DNA of 64,000 nucleotides. It comes from Marasmius tenuissimus (Eukaryota > Basidiomycota > Agaricomycetes > Agaricales > Marasmiaceae). Below are positions 1 to 11,671 of this stretch, piece after piece. A program made the position numbers and the translations under genes. The DNA is taken from NCBI GenBank assembly GCA_029532415.1, contig JAQOTA010000053.1, positions 496,001 to 560,000 on the forward strand, in the 5' to 3' direction. Under the pieces are notes generated by a model. The model was not told the DNA's origin. It ran no database searches and worked only from the letters and a program-made list of their open reading frames with translations. How positions within the stretch are numbered: position 1 is the stretch's first letter; each line of letters starts with the position of its first letter.

Positions 1-737
1 GGTGTGTACGCCAGTTGGGGGAAGTGCGCATTCTGATTGATTCAACTCCAAATGATACTGGTACTGACTTTATTTTATTCTTCAGAGGCAGCAAATGGGT
101 TTTATTGGTCAGTTAAATACCGAGGTTCTAAAGAGGGGGCTGTCGCCCCATGACAAGTGAAGGGCGCCTCTGAGTCAGGACAGAATGGTATAAGTACGTG
201 AATTCCGACTTGAAAAGCCAACCGTTCGAAGGATGGGGCCACCCCTTGGAGCCTAGAGTCCCGAGCTCGAAAGGTAGTAGAACGTCGTGTAGAAACAGAA
301 GATCTTACGCGATTCGGAACGAGGGTAAAAACTCAAGAGCCTGAAATGATGTGCTTGGCTTGACTTCTGCAAAGCTCTCAAGCTTTCGGAGAGAGCAGGA
401 GTTCGTGCACAACGCTTGAAATAAGCTGCAGATGAGCCGTTTCTACGGATTGCGAGTGGATTTTGCGACAATGTGAAACGGTCTTGAAGAGGAGTATCAA
501 CCAGCTAGTCATCGTTAATGGCATCACAGGTGAGAGTAAGAGATGAATGTTTGATGTTCGAAACAAGGAGGATTTGCGCCTCATCCGTTCGCCATAGAAT
601 CGAGGAAAAGCATCAACTCAGCGGGTTGATGAACGTTTTGGACGAGCCTGAGGATTTGTCAGCATCAACGGCGTTGAACTCGACCACCATGATCACAACT
701 TTCCTCAACTTCGACGTCCAGCATTGTCTATCCTCAG
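1..737. other. no gene recognised
   Basis: I see only short open frames without family resemblance. Exons of the doubtful gene that follows may begin here (an ATG at 518 is followed by a GTGAGA donor-like site), but nothing can be fixed. Confidence 0.3.
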
Positions 738-1721
738 CTTTTTAGATTCTTATCTCGCGCCTTACGTCTGGCCTGTTCACTTCGCAAGGAGCATCAGCGA
801 AACCAAGAACTTCCGCCGGTCCTCTGCTCACTCGAATTCTGCATGGAGCCGGTTGGGCCCTATCGTGAATATCGTGTCCCTTCCGGTTGGCCCATCACTA
901 AGGTAGCCGAGAAGGATGTTGGGTATCGGAAGATGAGGTCAAGGATAATGAGGATTATCGAGGAAAAGCCGAAGGTTGGGGGGTTAAGTCGAGGCGAGAA
1001 GAACAAGGAGAAGAGACTAAGAAGGTCAAAGAGATGCAGACTGTTGACGAGGAACCAAAGAAGACAAGACCCTATAGACGCGTAACCCCAGCGACATCAC
1101 AGGAGAGGATTATTGGACCTTTTACGAGGGCTTATTCAATAACTTCGAAGACCATCGTCGTTCAAGCACCTCTCGGTCGAGGGTGAACGTTGAACTCGTG
1201 TGTGTGTTGAAGCGGTAAGGAATAGATATCTCATCACAGTCGGCTTGTGCTAACAGGTTCTGGTTCTTGCACCCTTCAGGGCTCAGGTCAAAGAAGCGCA
1301 ATATTATCAAGCTCTATATTCGACGGGTCTTCGACGATTCATCAGGGATGTCTAGGAGAACTCTTGACTGCCTCAGCTTTGTCAACAGTCTCGCTACGCT
1401 CGCGCGGCGAAGGAACGGATCTATCAAAGCAACAAGGTGCGCTTGGATCATTATTTCTCCGAGCCGGTCAACATATACTGAAGGAAGTCAAGATCTCAAG
1501 TATCAATCACACAGTCAACTCCGACTGTACGGCCTATGTCGAGCGCGGCTCGACGGTTCTGGGATGGTACAGAATGGCCGCAGAACGGGCACAAACGTCA
1601 ATGCGCTCCTCGTCATATCCCGGCGCAGTCGGTCAATATCAACCCACCCCTGTTTCTCAATGCTTTCTACGGTTCCGAAACTCTGAGTCGACTCAGTTAT
1701 CTCGATGACGACGACATATAA
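738..1721 (+). CDS. doubtful multi-exon gene, unknown product
   Basis: This is a possible gene assembled from open stretches joined by plausible splice sites. One exon after the CAG at 735-737 reads LFRFLSRALRL and continues to a Pro-rich stretch near 900. A highly charged Glu/Lys stretch follows around 925-1185. Further pieces read AQYYQALYSTGLRRFIRD (about 1283-1345) and a last piece ending RLSYLDDDDI with a stop at 1721. I do not recognise the protein. The basic N-terminal part would fit a mitochondrial targeting sequence, but this is a guess. The end overlaps the next gene's first ATG by 17 bases, which is unusual and lowers confidence. It could equally be a decayed gene or chance open frames. 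Confidence 0.22.
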
Positions 1722-2793
1722 AGAAGAGGTTGCGCGCTCGCCTTCCTCCAGAACTTCCATGCCTTCCCTCGCCCAAACCAAAGCTTCTAACGACTCTTTC
1801 ACGCTCCCCAGCACTACCCCCGTCGCGGTGCTCGTGGGTGGCTCAGGCGGTATCGGAGCTGCGGTTGCAGAAGCTCTCGCACGTTATGCGAACGGCAACG
1901 TCCACATCATCATCGTTGCTCGCAACGAGGAAGCTTCTAGGAAGGTTCTCCAGACTTGCGTTGGCCCACTGTCTTCAGAGTCGTCTACGCCGGTCATTAG
2001 GGAGTTCGTCGAGTGCGATTACTCTCTCGTCGAGAGCACGCGTTCTGCTGTTCAGGCTGTTGCGGGATTGTTGAAGGATCGTGCTAACACTGGTATTATC
2101 GACTACCTGGTGTTCTCCTCCAACTTTGTGAGCCTTGAGAACAAGCGGAATGATACGGAGGAAGGACATGATTATCAGCTGCGCGTTAGGTATTATCATC
2201 GGTTCCAGATGACCTACGCGTTGACTGAGTTGGGGTTGTTGGGAGATGGGTCGAGGGTTTTGACGATTCTAGGGGCTGGGAAGAAGGGTGTGAAGGTTGA
2301 GATTAAGGGAGAGGACTTTGAGTTCAGGGAGAGCGAGGTTGGGAGTGGAAAGTTGGGAGCGGTCGTTTCGACGGTGTATACGGATATTGGGTTCAAGGTA
2401 AGCAGGTTTTTCTTAGTTTCCTCGTTCAGAATGTCAACCTCCTATGGCATAAAGGAATTCGCTACCCGCAACCCCACTATTGGCGTCACCCATATGCATC
2501 CCGGGTTTGTTCGCACTGGGTTAATCACGAATATCCTCGACGGCATACGCAAAAAGGCTATCGTTGGACCATTACTCTACTTCCTCGCCAACGCCGTCGT
2601 CGCTAGGGTCACTATCCAGCCTGAAGAGTCGGCCGAATACATGATTTACGCCTTGTTCAATGGGAAGGGTGGAGATGGAACGTTCTACCGCCGTGATAGG
2701 GTTGGTGACGATATCAAAGAGGTCGTTAATCACGAAGGCGTGGACCCGGAGAAGCTCTATGAGCATTCGCTCAAGGTCACAGAGGTCGCTTGA
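1705..2793 (+). CDS. short-chain dehydrogenase/reductase-like protein
   Basis: This is an NAD(P)-dependent oxidoreductase of the SDR superfamily, in a fungal branch with an atypical active site; the substrate is unknown. The Rossmann nucleotide-binding turn is visible near residue 47 as GGSGGIG, after a beta strand VAVLV. The usual YxxxK is not obvious. The segment VYTDIGFKEFA fits the branch where a Tyr-x-Asp helix precedes the THxxPGxVRT segment near residue 268 (THMHPGFVRT). The frame is open over the full 362 codons, but 2398-2454 (57 nt, GTAAGC donor, AAAG acceptor, TCAAC branch-like site) behaves as an in-frame intron. Removing it restores the family spacing and gives about 343 residues. 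The start may be 1705 or the second ATG at 1759; the second avoids overlap with the doubtful upstream gene. Confidence 0.75.
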   Translation: MTTTYKEEVARSPSSRTSMPSLAQTKASNDSFTLPSTTPVAVLVGGSGGIGAAVAEALARYANGNVHIIIVARNEEASRKVLQTCVGPLSSESSTPVIREFVECDYSLVESTRSAVQAVAGLLKDRANTGIIDYLVFSSNFVSLENKRNDTEEGHDYQLRVRYYHRFQMTYALTELGLLGDGSRVLTILGAGKKGVKVEIKGEDFEFRESEVGSGKLGAVVSTVYTDIGFKVSRFFLVSSFRMSTSYGIKEFATRNPTIGVTHMHPGFVRTGLITNILDGIRKKAIVGPLLYFLANAVVARVTIQPEESAEYMIYALFNGKGGDGTFYRRDRVGDDIKEVVNHEGVDPEKLYEHSLKVTEVA

Positions 2794-3405
2794 GACCTCT
2801 CCCGCAGTCGCGTCTTGGTATATAGGTATGGGTCTTTTCTCTCCGAGGTGCAGAAGCTGACGCGAACCTGACGTGACAGATACTTGTTTTTGAGGCTACG
2901 AAAGCCCTATATGAATGGATGGACTCATTGCCGTTGGCCAGCCTGGAGGCCATTTCACATTCCCTCATGCCCCCATCGAACTTTAAGACGACTTCGACGA
3001 CAGAAAGTATAAAAGATTCCCGACAATTTCGATACCCGTTAGACATCATACCCGGTACACTTCTCAACTGTAGCTCTACGTCTACTGTATTACAATCACT
3101 GCAAATGCAAACTTCACCAAATATCACGACTGGCCTGCTTCGCGTTCAGACATGGACCCACAATCCCTCAAAAGCAGGCGAACGGTTTCAGAATGCCTGC
3201 CTAGCTGTCCACTTCTCAGAAAAATCTGTCACGAGACGCTACATAGTACAATTGAATCCCGGGGGTGCGCGGTTTGTCCGAACTAAAATGGGAACGAACG
3301 AGGCTGTCCGCGCTGTCCATGTTACTAAATACGTTTTCTTTGCAGTGAAACAGCGTTACTCACCTTACACTGAACATTGCATGAAGCTTCTTGAACTCCG
3401 CTGGC
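2794..3405. other. intergenic, nothing assigned
   Basis: The open frame over 2919-3419 has no recognisable domain and runs into the kinase start region. It is taken as the 5' region of the kinase gene. Confidence 0.4.
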
Positions 3406-5716
3406 ATGAGTTCCTCTGAAGGCTCTTCCGCCACACCTCCCTCTCCTCCTTGCCCTGTTCAGAGTGCCGATGATCTTCGAAAAATACTATCATCACCGAA
3501 CCCAGTCGACCATCTTCTCCAGCTCGACCCGTCGTTTGCATCGAGTGTCGTTGAGCTACTTTATACGGTTCATGTTCCTCTGTGTCTGTCCGTGATGGGC
3601 CTTTGCTAACACCATGTTGATATGTTGTAAAGGAATTACAAACAGCCAACCTCGAAGACGATTATAGACAGCGGTGCATGAAATGCTTGAAAACTCTGAT
3701 CAAGAAATTCCGTACCCTCCCCCCCTCTTTGGTCTTGCACGACATAGAACTAAATGGGACCAATCCCCTCACTGGAGGAGGCTTTGCCGTGAGTGTATAA
3801 TCGATTTATCGAGAGGGACAACGACAATCTCAAAATGACTAACGTCGCCAGGATATATACAGAGGGACTTTGGGGGGGAAGCCAGTATGCTTGAAGGTTT
3901 TACGGGTACACACAGCAGAGAGCGGGCGAAAGAGGGAGAAACTCGTAGCAGTGCGTGTCCTCAAATACAGCCCCCACCGCCAGTAATGCACTCACGCAAC
4001 GTCAGGATTTTTGTCAAGAAGCATTCTTCTGGACACAACTCCGACATCCCGGCCTTCTTCCGCTGCTCGGAGTGAACACCAGCCTGTTTCCATCGGGTTT
4101 CTGCCTCGTTTCACCCTGGATGGCGAACGGGGATATTATAAGCTACCTGAAAGAGAACTCCGGTCATGATAAACTACAGGTGGTGAGTATTGAGTGGGCC
4201 AACGATGCGTTTCCACAATATTGATCGTCATGATACACCTCACTTTTTCAATAGCTCTCCGAAATCGCATTCGGACTGCAGTATCTACACTCCCTCAAAC
4301 CCCCAATAGTCCACGGTGATATCAAAGGGGTGCGTGATCTATCTTCTCCTTCTGAATGTACCCTGATGGAGAGTATATAGGCTAACATTCTTGTCGATGA
4401 GCAGCGTCGCTGCCTGTTGGCAGATTTCGGGCTGGCGGATTCTACGGCTGATACAACTAGGACGCCTGCTGCTAGTAGTGGGACTTTCAGGGGCTCCATT
4501 AGGTGGATGGCGCCTGAGATGTACTCATCTGCAATGGGAGGCGCTGTCGAAGAAAACACAAGGGAGAGTCGCCCGAAGGGAGATAAAAGACCGCGAGATA
4601 TCTATGCTTTCGCCTGTACGGCGGTTGAGGTGCGCCGAGGGAATTTATCAACCGGACTTCCGCTGACATTGGAATTTCACGCAGATAATGACTGGGAAAC
4701 CGCCTTTTCATCAGTTCAACGATGCCGCAGTCATTTATCAAGTCGGTGTTCTTCACGCAAGACCAGATCGACCTTCAGAAGGATGGTGTCCAGACCGCAT
4801 ATGGTATTTGGTGAAGCAGTGTTGGGGTGAAGATCCCTCAAGAAGACCAAGAGCAAAGGGGTTGGAAGGCTTCTTGCGGTCGAGGTTGGTAATACCCGGC
4901 ACTCCTTCTCCACTGGCAGGAGGCTTCACCTTCGTCCGCAATCATAACAACTTGAACCTGAACCCGCCCCCTTCGGGTTCTGCGCGCGAGAATCCGTCTG
5001 CATCCGCCTCGACTCTGGATCTCTCAGGTGTCCTCAGGACACAAACAAGAACTTCCAGACGCATCAGGTCTTACGCTGAGAGGGTCGAATACCCAATCCC
5101 ACCCAATTCGTCGCAGTCGCGCGCTTCATCATCCCTTCCATCCTCAGATGGCCTCAGGGCACCACCATCCCACCACGGAGCTTTGCCCAGCTTCGCTCCT
5201 CACTCCTACCACCAACCCCCGGAGCCCGCCGTGCAGCCAGTTCAAGCCCATAACCTGGTCGGGTACTCTCGCCATCCTGCCTTGAACTTCGATGTTACTC
5301 TCCCGATATCGATGCTGACGTCTCGGTACCAATCCCTATCATCTTTGCTCCTCGCTGAGCCCGCTGTGACGCCAGCCCTTTCGTCGCTGGTCCTCATAAC
5401 TCATCACCTTCCCTGGTCCATTACAACCTTCCCTTCCAACGGCTACTATGTCACAGTTCGAGACATGCTTGACGCGATTTATCACGCATTGCGGAAGAAT
5501 GTCTCTCAGCAAGAGTACCAGTCCTGCCGCGACAAGCTTCGTGTCAATGAAGCCTACCAACGTCGCTACAGCCGCATCCGGGACTATCACGCCTCTCGCG
5601 ATGAGAAGGCGGGTGGAGTGAAGAGGGTCGACTTTCTTTGCGGAAAGACTCGGTTCATGGGCATCTCACCAACTTCCCGACAGAATATTTGGGGGCTTCG
5701 CTTAGATTTCCATTAA
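3406..5716 (+). CDS. Ser/Thr protein kinase with C-terminal DUF6699 domain
   Basis: Predicted exons are 3406-3567, 3633-3788, 3852-3950, 4006-4182, 4255-4329, 4381-4629 and 4685-5716. All are phase 0, giving 649 residues. The first donor (GTTCAT) is weak; the others are consensus. The kinase domain is of the tyrosine-kinase-like class common in mushrooms. It has the Gly-rich loop GGGFADIYRG, the ATP lysine in VCLKVLR, the catalytic loop VHGDIKGANIL (HGD instead of HRD), the metal-binding ADFGLAD and the WMAPE activation-segment end. The usual C-lobe motifs are GKPPFHQ and RRPRAKGLEGF. After a Pro/Ser-rich linker, the last 150 residues match DUF6699 (LPWSITTFP, then VTVRDMLDAIYHAL). Key catalytic residues are all present, so an active kinase is likely. 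The target is unknown, and DUF6699 has no known function. A stand-alone DUF6699 gene lies at 38.7-40.1 kb. Confidence 0.88.
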
Positions 5717-6366
5717 GTGGTTGAACCTCCAACTTTCCATTGATTTCTAACCCTCTGACACGATACCGACCGGATTCGCTTTGGACACACTTCAGGTGGT
5801 GTAAAAACATCTGTTAGTAGCTATAGTTTGCATTCAGAGTCGTTACTGTCGTTTGTCCCCCTTATGTATCTGTCGCTACTGGACGCTCTCGGCGCCACAT
5901 GCTTCTGCTTATTGTCTTCATTGTACCTCACGCAGGCCTTGACTGGTGACTCCCTCAGCCTGTAAAGAGCCTCAACCCGATTTTTTCTGATGTACTTGAA
6001 GTATATATCTGTGCCACGTTCTGTCAATGCAGTATACATGTATAGTACACTGTTCTTGGTCATCTAACTCGATCCGGACTCGCTGTTCGATCCGCTGGTT
6101 TAGGAAGAGATTGAGACTTACATCTACCTTGATTGAGGTTGCACGAACTCGTTCTTCCACAAAATATCAATATCGATCCCCACTCGACAGCGCCTTCGCA
6201 TGTTACGGGGCCGCACCGGATTTACACAATTTCACAGTGCACACGAAAATGAAGACCGTGTTAACGGTAGCATAAGCTACATGATGAGGTTGGGGGTATA
6301 GCATAGTCAATAAGTTAGAAATACAATAACCTTTCTTCGTACGATCCATCGAAGAAAGTCCCCGGC
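5717..6366. other. intergenic between convergent genes
   Basis: This stretch separates the 3' ends of the kinase and the Gly-rich protein gene. I see no conserved coding signal. Confidence 0.5.
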
Positions 6367-7464
6367 CTACGCCACTCGACCTAGAACCCAAACAAGCCAC
6401 ACCATCCCGACTAAATGCAATCCCGACACTGAACTGAACCTCCCTACTCCAGCGTCAATCAACGGTACACCTGCTCCAATCGTCTGGTTAACGCAGTTGA
6501 TCATGTTCAAATCGACACCTGAGGGAAAGTCTGAGTCTCTAGTACTCTCGTCGTTGCTGAATACAGCAGTGTTGTTGTACCCGTCGAGAGTTAGAGCTAC
6601 ACTGCTGGCACGGTAGTACTGAATGACTTGTTCTGGTTTAGGTGCAGGCGCGGACATATTGTACGATACACCCGAAGAGTTGGTTGTCTGACCTGGGGTG
6701 AGATACATCGAACAATTCCGTGTGATGTCGGTGAGGAGGTCGACGATTGTGGAGTTGTCTGCCAGGATCCGGAGAGTTGTTTGTGAGTTCGAAGTTGAGT
6801 TGGAAGTAAGGGAAGCGGTGTATAGGGTTCCGCCGGGGCGAGAGGAGTTGTCTGCTAAGCCGTATTCGGAGGACGCGTAGAGGTAACCTGCAGTTCCTCC
6901 GACGGCTGCGCCACCCCAAACGACGGGCCAGAAGTAGAAGGGGAAGCCACGACCGCCGACACCGCGACCTGTGAGTCCGGGGTAGCCACTTCCGTAGGCT
7001 CTAAAGAGCAATGGACGCGTTAGTGAGAAGGGAATGGAGGGAAAAAAGAGTCGGTGCTTACCTAGTTCCGTATATTTGATCTCGGGTTCCGCCACCGACG
7101 GAACGCCCAGCGAATAATGAGCCAGCTGGGATAACTGTAGCGGCTCCGCCACCACGCCCGTAGGAGGACGTTGATCTGCTGGAGCCTGTATACGAATTTT
7201 TGTGGCTCAGTAATAGTAATGTAACAACCAAACTCAGAAGACTTTGAACTCACCTCCTATCTTCGTAGGCTTGGTCCTGGTGAAGGGAGATGAAGAGCTC
7301 TTACTACCACCTTTACTACCGCTTTTGCTACCGCCCTTGCTACCTGATTTTCCACCGGTACTCCGTCCTCCACCTCCTCGACCACCTCCGCCACCACCTT
7401 TACGCCTGTAGAGTTTCTTCTCTGGGTTGGACGCCTTTCTGCCAGAGAGAAATGGGATGAACAT
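6367..7464 (-). CDS. Gly-rich protein with conserved Agaricomycete core and hydrophobic tail
   Basis: Predicted exons are 7464-7254, 7185-7062 and 7000-6367 (introns 68 and 61 nt), giving 322 residues. The N-terminal third is basic and very Gly-rich, with a repeated SGSKGG unit; no signal peptide is clear. The core contains YGSGYPGLTGRGVGGRG followed by FPFYFWPVVWGG, a pattern I recall from unnamed mushroom proteins. The C-terminal half has many N-x-S/T sequons and four or more cysteines. The protein ends in a short hydrophobic stretch (VGMVWLVWVLG) that could serve as a GPI signal or tail anchor. A cell-surface location is inferred. No enzymatic motif is seen. Confidence 0.75.
7273..7410 (-). 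repeat. Gly/Ser/Lys codon repeat inside the Gly-rich gene
   Basis: On the coding strand GGT/GGC runs encode poly-Gly, followed by tandem 12-15 nt units encoding GSK/GGSK. This is a low-complexity stretch likely to vary in length between strains. Confidence 0.7.
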
Positions 7465-9708
7465 TCACGAGTTGTGAGATAGGTTGTGGGTGGGTAGTGG
7501 GTGTTCAAGTTGAAGAAGCCCCGTGTCTTATAAAGTCAGAAAGCTGAGAGGTCCAGGGCGCGCTATATCAATTTGTTGTGGCAAGACATAATTGGAACGC
7601 ATGACTCCTGTCTTATTTGACAGCACGTAACAGGTTCATAAACGTTCGCCGCTCCCAATTTACAAAAAGCTGTTGAATAGGAATGTAGTCTTGAGAACAT
7701 GCCGTGTGGCATCCTGTGCAAAAGAAGTGGCATCGCACAGAGGTAAGCCGCATACGAGGACCATGTTGGACCCACTCGCGTTTTTCTCTCTCTTGTTCTC
7801 CAGGATTAGCATCAGATTATTGTGAATCGCGACTAGATTTTCGCTCAATTTCTGTTGACCTTTAAGTTTGATTTCTGAACTGAGCTGTATCGAGACACAG
7901 GTTGCGACAGAGATATAGACGGAAGCTGTACTCACCCGAAAATAATAAGTAACCCAGACCAGTGTCCTTATCCGAGTCATTTCCCGATCGTCGTCCACTG
8001 CCACAAGCCTCCACAAGCTGTGCATCGCCCCCAACCTGAAAATTGTGCCCATAGAAATACACAGGTGTAAATAACACGACCCGGCACGAAGTCACGCGAT
8101 GTTGCTTGGCAACGCTGCACGCTTTGACAATGACCACGGCTTCGAAATCGTACCGAGCGCCCAAAGGTGCCCAACCTTGACTTCAAACCATCATCTCGGT
8201 GTCGCACACACTATTCAAGATTGACACAACACGACGTTATAGCGTTATTCCCTCGAACCTGCCAAGTTCTCCAACGAGGAACCGAGGAAATAGCTTTTAG
8301 TTGTGAGGGTTCCAGTAGTCAATCCGAATCTCAACGGTAACCGACAAGATCGAAATCTTACGACTTTGCATGGAACCTGCGAGGAGATTGTTACGGTCGA
8401 GGGACATTTGTCGACGTAGAGGAGCTGAAAGAGTGCATTGAAGTCGGAGGGATACTCGGTTGGGGTCGCGGCCGGCTGAAATGATGAACGACATTTGAAG
8501 ATGGCGGGAAGAACGAGCGAGCGAGGGATATTCTGAGGTAAGAGGCGTTGCGGCGGTAGATGCGCAGAACAGATGTTTACTGAACTTTCCAGCATTAGAT
8601 GAGCAAACGTTCAGCATGACAATGGTTCAGAAAAAATAGCAACACAGCAGGTTGGAGAGGGTTCCAGCTGGGCTGCAAGTAACAATAATGCGCGCCTATT
8701 TTTGACTAAGGTTAATCTTTTTGTGGAGACAAACGACCGTTCGCAATGTTTTTTCGAGAGAACAATCGGCATCTGCTCTTGAAGTATTTGTAGCTCTCGG
8801 TACCGGTGCGTTTCCTAATTCCACGCTAGGGATCACCGCAGAGGGCTTAACCACAAGCATTCGTACTATAGGTTCATCGTCAAACCTCACCGTGACTCGG
8901 AGGTGCCGGTGTAAGGGATCGAGGATCTATAGCGAGCCTTGGCAATACTTTGTGGGATCACCGACGACCTTTTCCCGAGTCAACCTGAGGTGAGGTTTCA
9001 CGTTCTGAAGAATTACCGAATGGCCCACGAATTCTTAGTAGGACTCTGATGCAGGTAGTACCCCAGGCTGCCACCATCTCAGAGCTCGAAGTTCTCGATC
9101 TTACTTGATGGAAAAGCTCAGACACTCTGGAGTTTGCCCTCGATTGGCGGCACAATGGGTGGTAAAACTACAGCTTTTGGGAACGGCATAATTGGTCAGA
9201 AAACGGAACGGTTTACCAGAACCCGGGATTGCCATACTCGAAAACGACAAGCCGTTTCAACCTTTCCCTTGGTCCACTGCCCAGCCTTCTCTGGTGGCTA
9301 TCTCCGATATATCTATGCGATGGATGGCCTTTCGACGTACGTTTCGACTTCGGGCGGACCCCGACCAAGACTAGGGAGGGGCTTCCGAGGTGAACCTGAG
9401 GGGTTTCTTCGTTGTCCTCATGCATTTTACGCCTGGACAAACACGAGTAACCAAGCTGTCATTCAACCTTGGAACCGGCTTAAGGTAAGTTGCTGTCTTA
9501 CGAGATAATCCCTTCCGAGAAGAGTATCTGACCCTATCTGATACATGGCCCTCCAGAAACCATATTAGAAGGGCAGAAGACAGAGAGCGTTCTTCACCCC
9601 CCTCTCGCCTTTGGTGCAGGTCGCGTTCAACGTACTTGGGTGGTTCACTGTTCACTTTCTCCTTCTCACCGTCTCCTTTATCTCCAAAGCTTTGACCTCC
9701 ACGCCATC
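7465..9708. other. 2.2 kb region without assignable gene
   Basis: Open stretches exist at 8245-8617 (minus) and 8721-9508 (plus). A plus-strand frame around 9120-9360 would read like a secreted protein segment with NGT and NLS sequons but is broken by several stops. It may be a decayed gene or promoter region of the chitin deacetylase; I cannot identify it. Confidence 0.35.
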
Positions 9709-11671
9709 ATGAACCGTCGATTCGGAAAGACCATGCTTGCGGCCATCCTGCTCGGGCTCGCACTTTGCGCTGAGTTCGCAGTCGCTCAGGACGACGACGG
9801 TGGCAATGGTACGTTACTTGTTTTCTTTACGCTCGACTAAGCTTAAAGATTTTTCTACTCCAGACCCGGCTGATGATTGCGCCCCCTCCACTATACCAAT
9901 CGTGACCGAGAACAGTGCCTCGTTCCCTGGGATAGGTCAGAAAGCGACGATGATTTCTAATGATACCGTGGCGAAAGCGAAATGGGATGAGATCTCGGGC
10001 AAGGTGCTCAAGCTGTCTCCGAAGGTATGGACTTCTCAGATGTACAGTCCGGACAGGCCGCTCACTAGTCCTTCGATATACAGCCAGCAAACGGAAAGAC
10101 AAGCGGTTATTCTGACAGCGACCCCGACTGCTGGTGGACATACAACGGATGTACAACCCCCAAGAACCAAGGTGTTAACCCCGATGTTGCCACGGTCCCT
10201 CCGGTGCGTGTGCCTCGGTCTGTGCTGAGGATACTACAAGACTCACTAATCTCATCCGATGATCCCTCCAGCCCTCAACGATGGGCTACGGCTTTGATGA
10301 TGGCCCATACTGCGGACATGACGGATTTTACGATTTCTTGAAAGCCGAAAACCAAACAGCCAGTATGTTCTCTGCGCGCCCTCAATCGATCCTTGCTTAT
10401 CTTGGCCTACGTGCCTCTCGTGTAGCCATGTTCTTCATCGGAAGCAACGTGTTCCAGTGGCCTTTGCAAACTCAGCGAGCCTTCGCAGAAGGCAAGTGCT
10501 TTTCTTCCGATCCTTCGTTCCTCCATGTCGTACTGACTCCTGTCTTTAGGCCACGAATTGTGCATTCGTAAGTTGAAGCCTTCAGATACGAGTTCGGTTC
10601 GGCCGCCTTACTAAACGTTCTTTCCCCTAGACTCCTGGTCGCATCCGTACTGTGAGCTCTATCTGGCTATCCTTTATCTTTTAATGAATGCTAAACGGAC
10701 CTGTCAGTGACCTCATTGTCAAGCGAGGACGTCTTTGCGGAATTATACTACTGTACGTTCATTGTTCCATACCAAGTTGAATCTGTGCTGACCATTCTGT
10801 CGGACAGCTGTATGTTGTATTCGCTTTCGAGTTCAAGGACACTCACACTACAACCCTTCCTTAGATGCAAGCTATAAAACTTATTGCTGGGGTGACACCT
10901 ACATGCTTCAGGGTGAGTTTTTCTCTTGATTACCTGTCGCTCAGAGCACGAAGATGACACGAGGGACGTCCTGTACTAGCCCCCATACGGTGACATCGAC
11001 GACAGAGTTCGTAGCATTGCCGGTGCACTAGGCCTTCAGACCATCATGTGGGCGTATGTCACCGAGGATGCCGATATTGGACTTCCAGGCATCACCGCTT
11101 CCACCGTGGACAAGGCGTATAACGATTTCATTGGGTTGGCCTCCAACGGCACTTTTGCGACTGCAGGAACGATTCTTCTCCAACATGAATTAGATAACTT
11201 TACGGTTTCCAAGGCCATGCAGTACTACCCCCGGATGAAGGAGGTTGTCCAGGTACGTTTCCATTTAATATCTCGGGTATCCCACTTAATTATTCAATGT
11301 GCCTGCTTTGCTGTCATAGCATATCGTTCCAGTGGGCGTTGCCCTCAACAAGACTCAGCCGTATGTGGAGACGAACTACACCTTCCCAACGTTCGAGCAG
11401 TGTTCGTGATCATCTCGCTGTTGTTGAGGATCTTTGAATAACGTTGTCTCCCTCTGTAGACATTGCTGGTGCCAGAGTCGGAGTACCCCCCACGGCCACT
11501 ATAGCGAGCCCAGTTCCCGCGCAAACTTCGTCGTCTGGCTCCGATGACGACTCAGATTCGAGTAACCGAAATCTGCGCAACGCCGGCTCAGCACCCACCA
11601 CCGTCTCTGCGCTTATGATCACAATGTTGTGCTCCATCTTCTCTGGGGTGGCATTCTTCTCCACCATCTAG
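9709..11671 (+). CDS. chitin deacetylase 1 (CE4), predicted GPI-anchored
   Basis: The enzyme removes N-acetyl groups from chitin to give chitosan in the cell wall. Predicted exons are 9709-9808, 9864-10024, 10084-10203, 10272-10362, 10426-10491, 10550-10567, 10631-10651, 10708-10752, 10808-10809, 10865-10912, 10980-11252, 11320-11401 and 11460-11671, giving 412 residues. A signal peptide (residues 1-26, ending EFAVA) is followed by the CE4 motifs: GYGFDDGP (catalytic and metal Asp), HSWSH (metal His pair), RPPYGD, and ILLQHE with the late His. The tail is Ser-rich and ends in a hydrophobic stretch (SALMITMLCSIFSGVAFF) typical of GPI signals. The intron after 10491 has a GC donor in a GGCAAGT context. 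Exon 9 is only 2 nt. The tandem paralogue follows 0.76 kb downstream. Confidence 0.88.

Noticed and set aside
1247..1708. 153-codon open frame
   Set aside because: It has no ATG-supported domain, conflicts with two other frames over the same bases and has a composition typical of a shadow frame.
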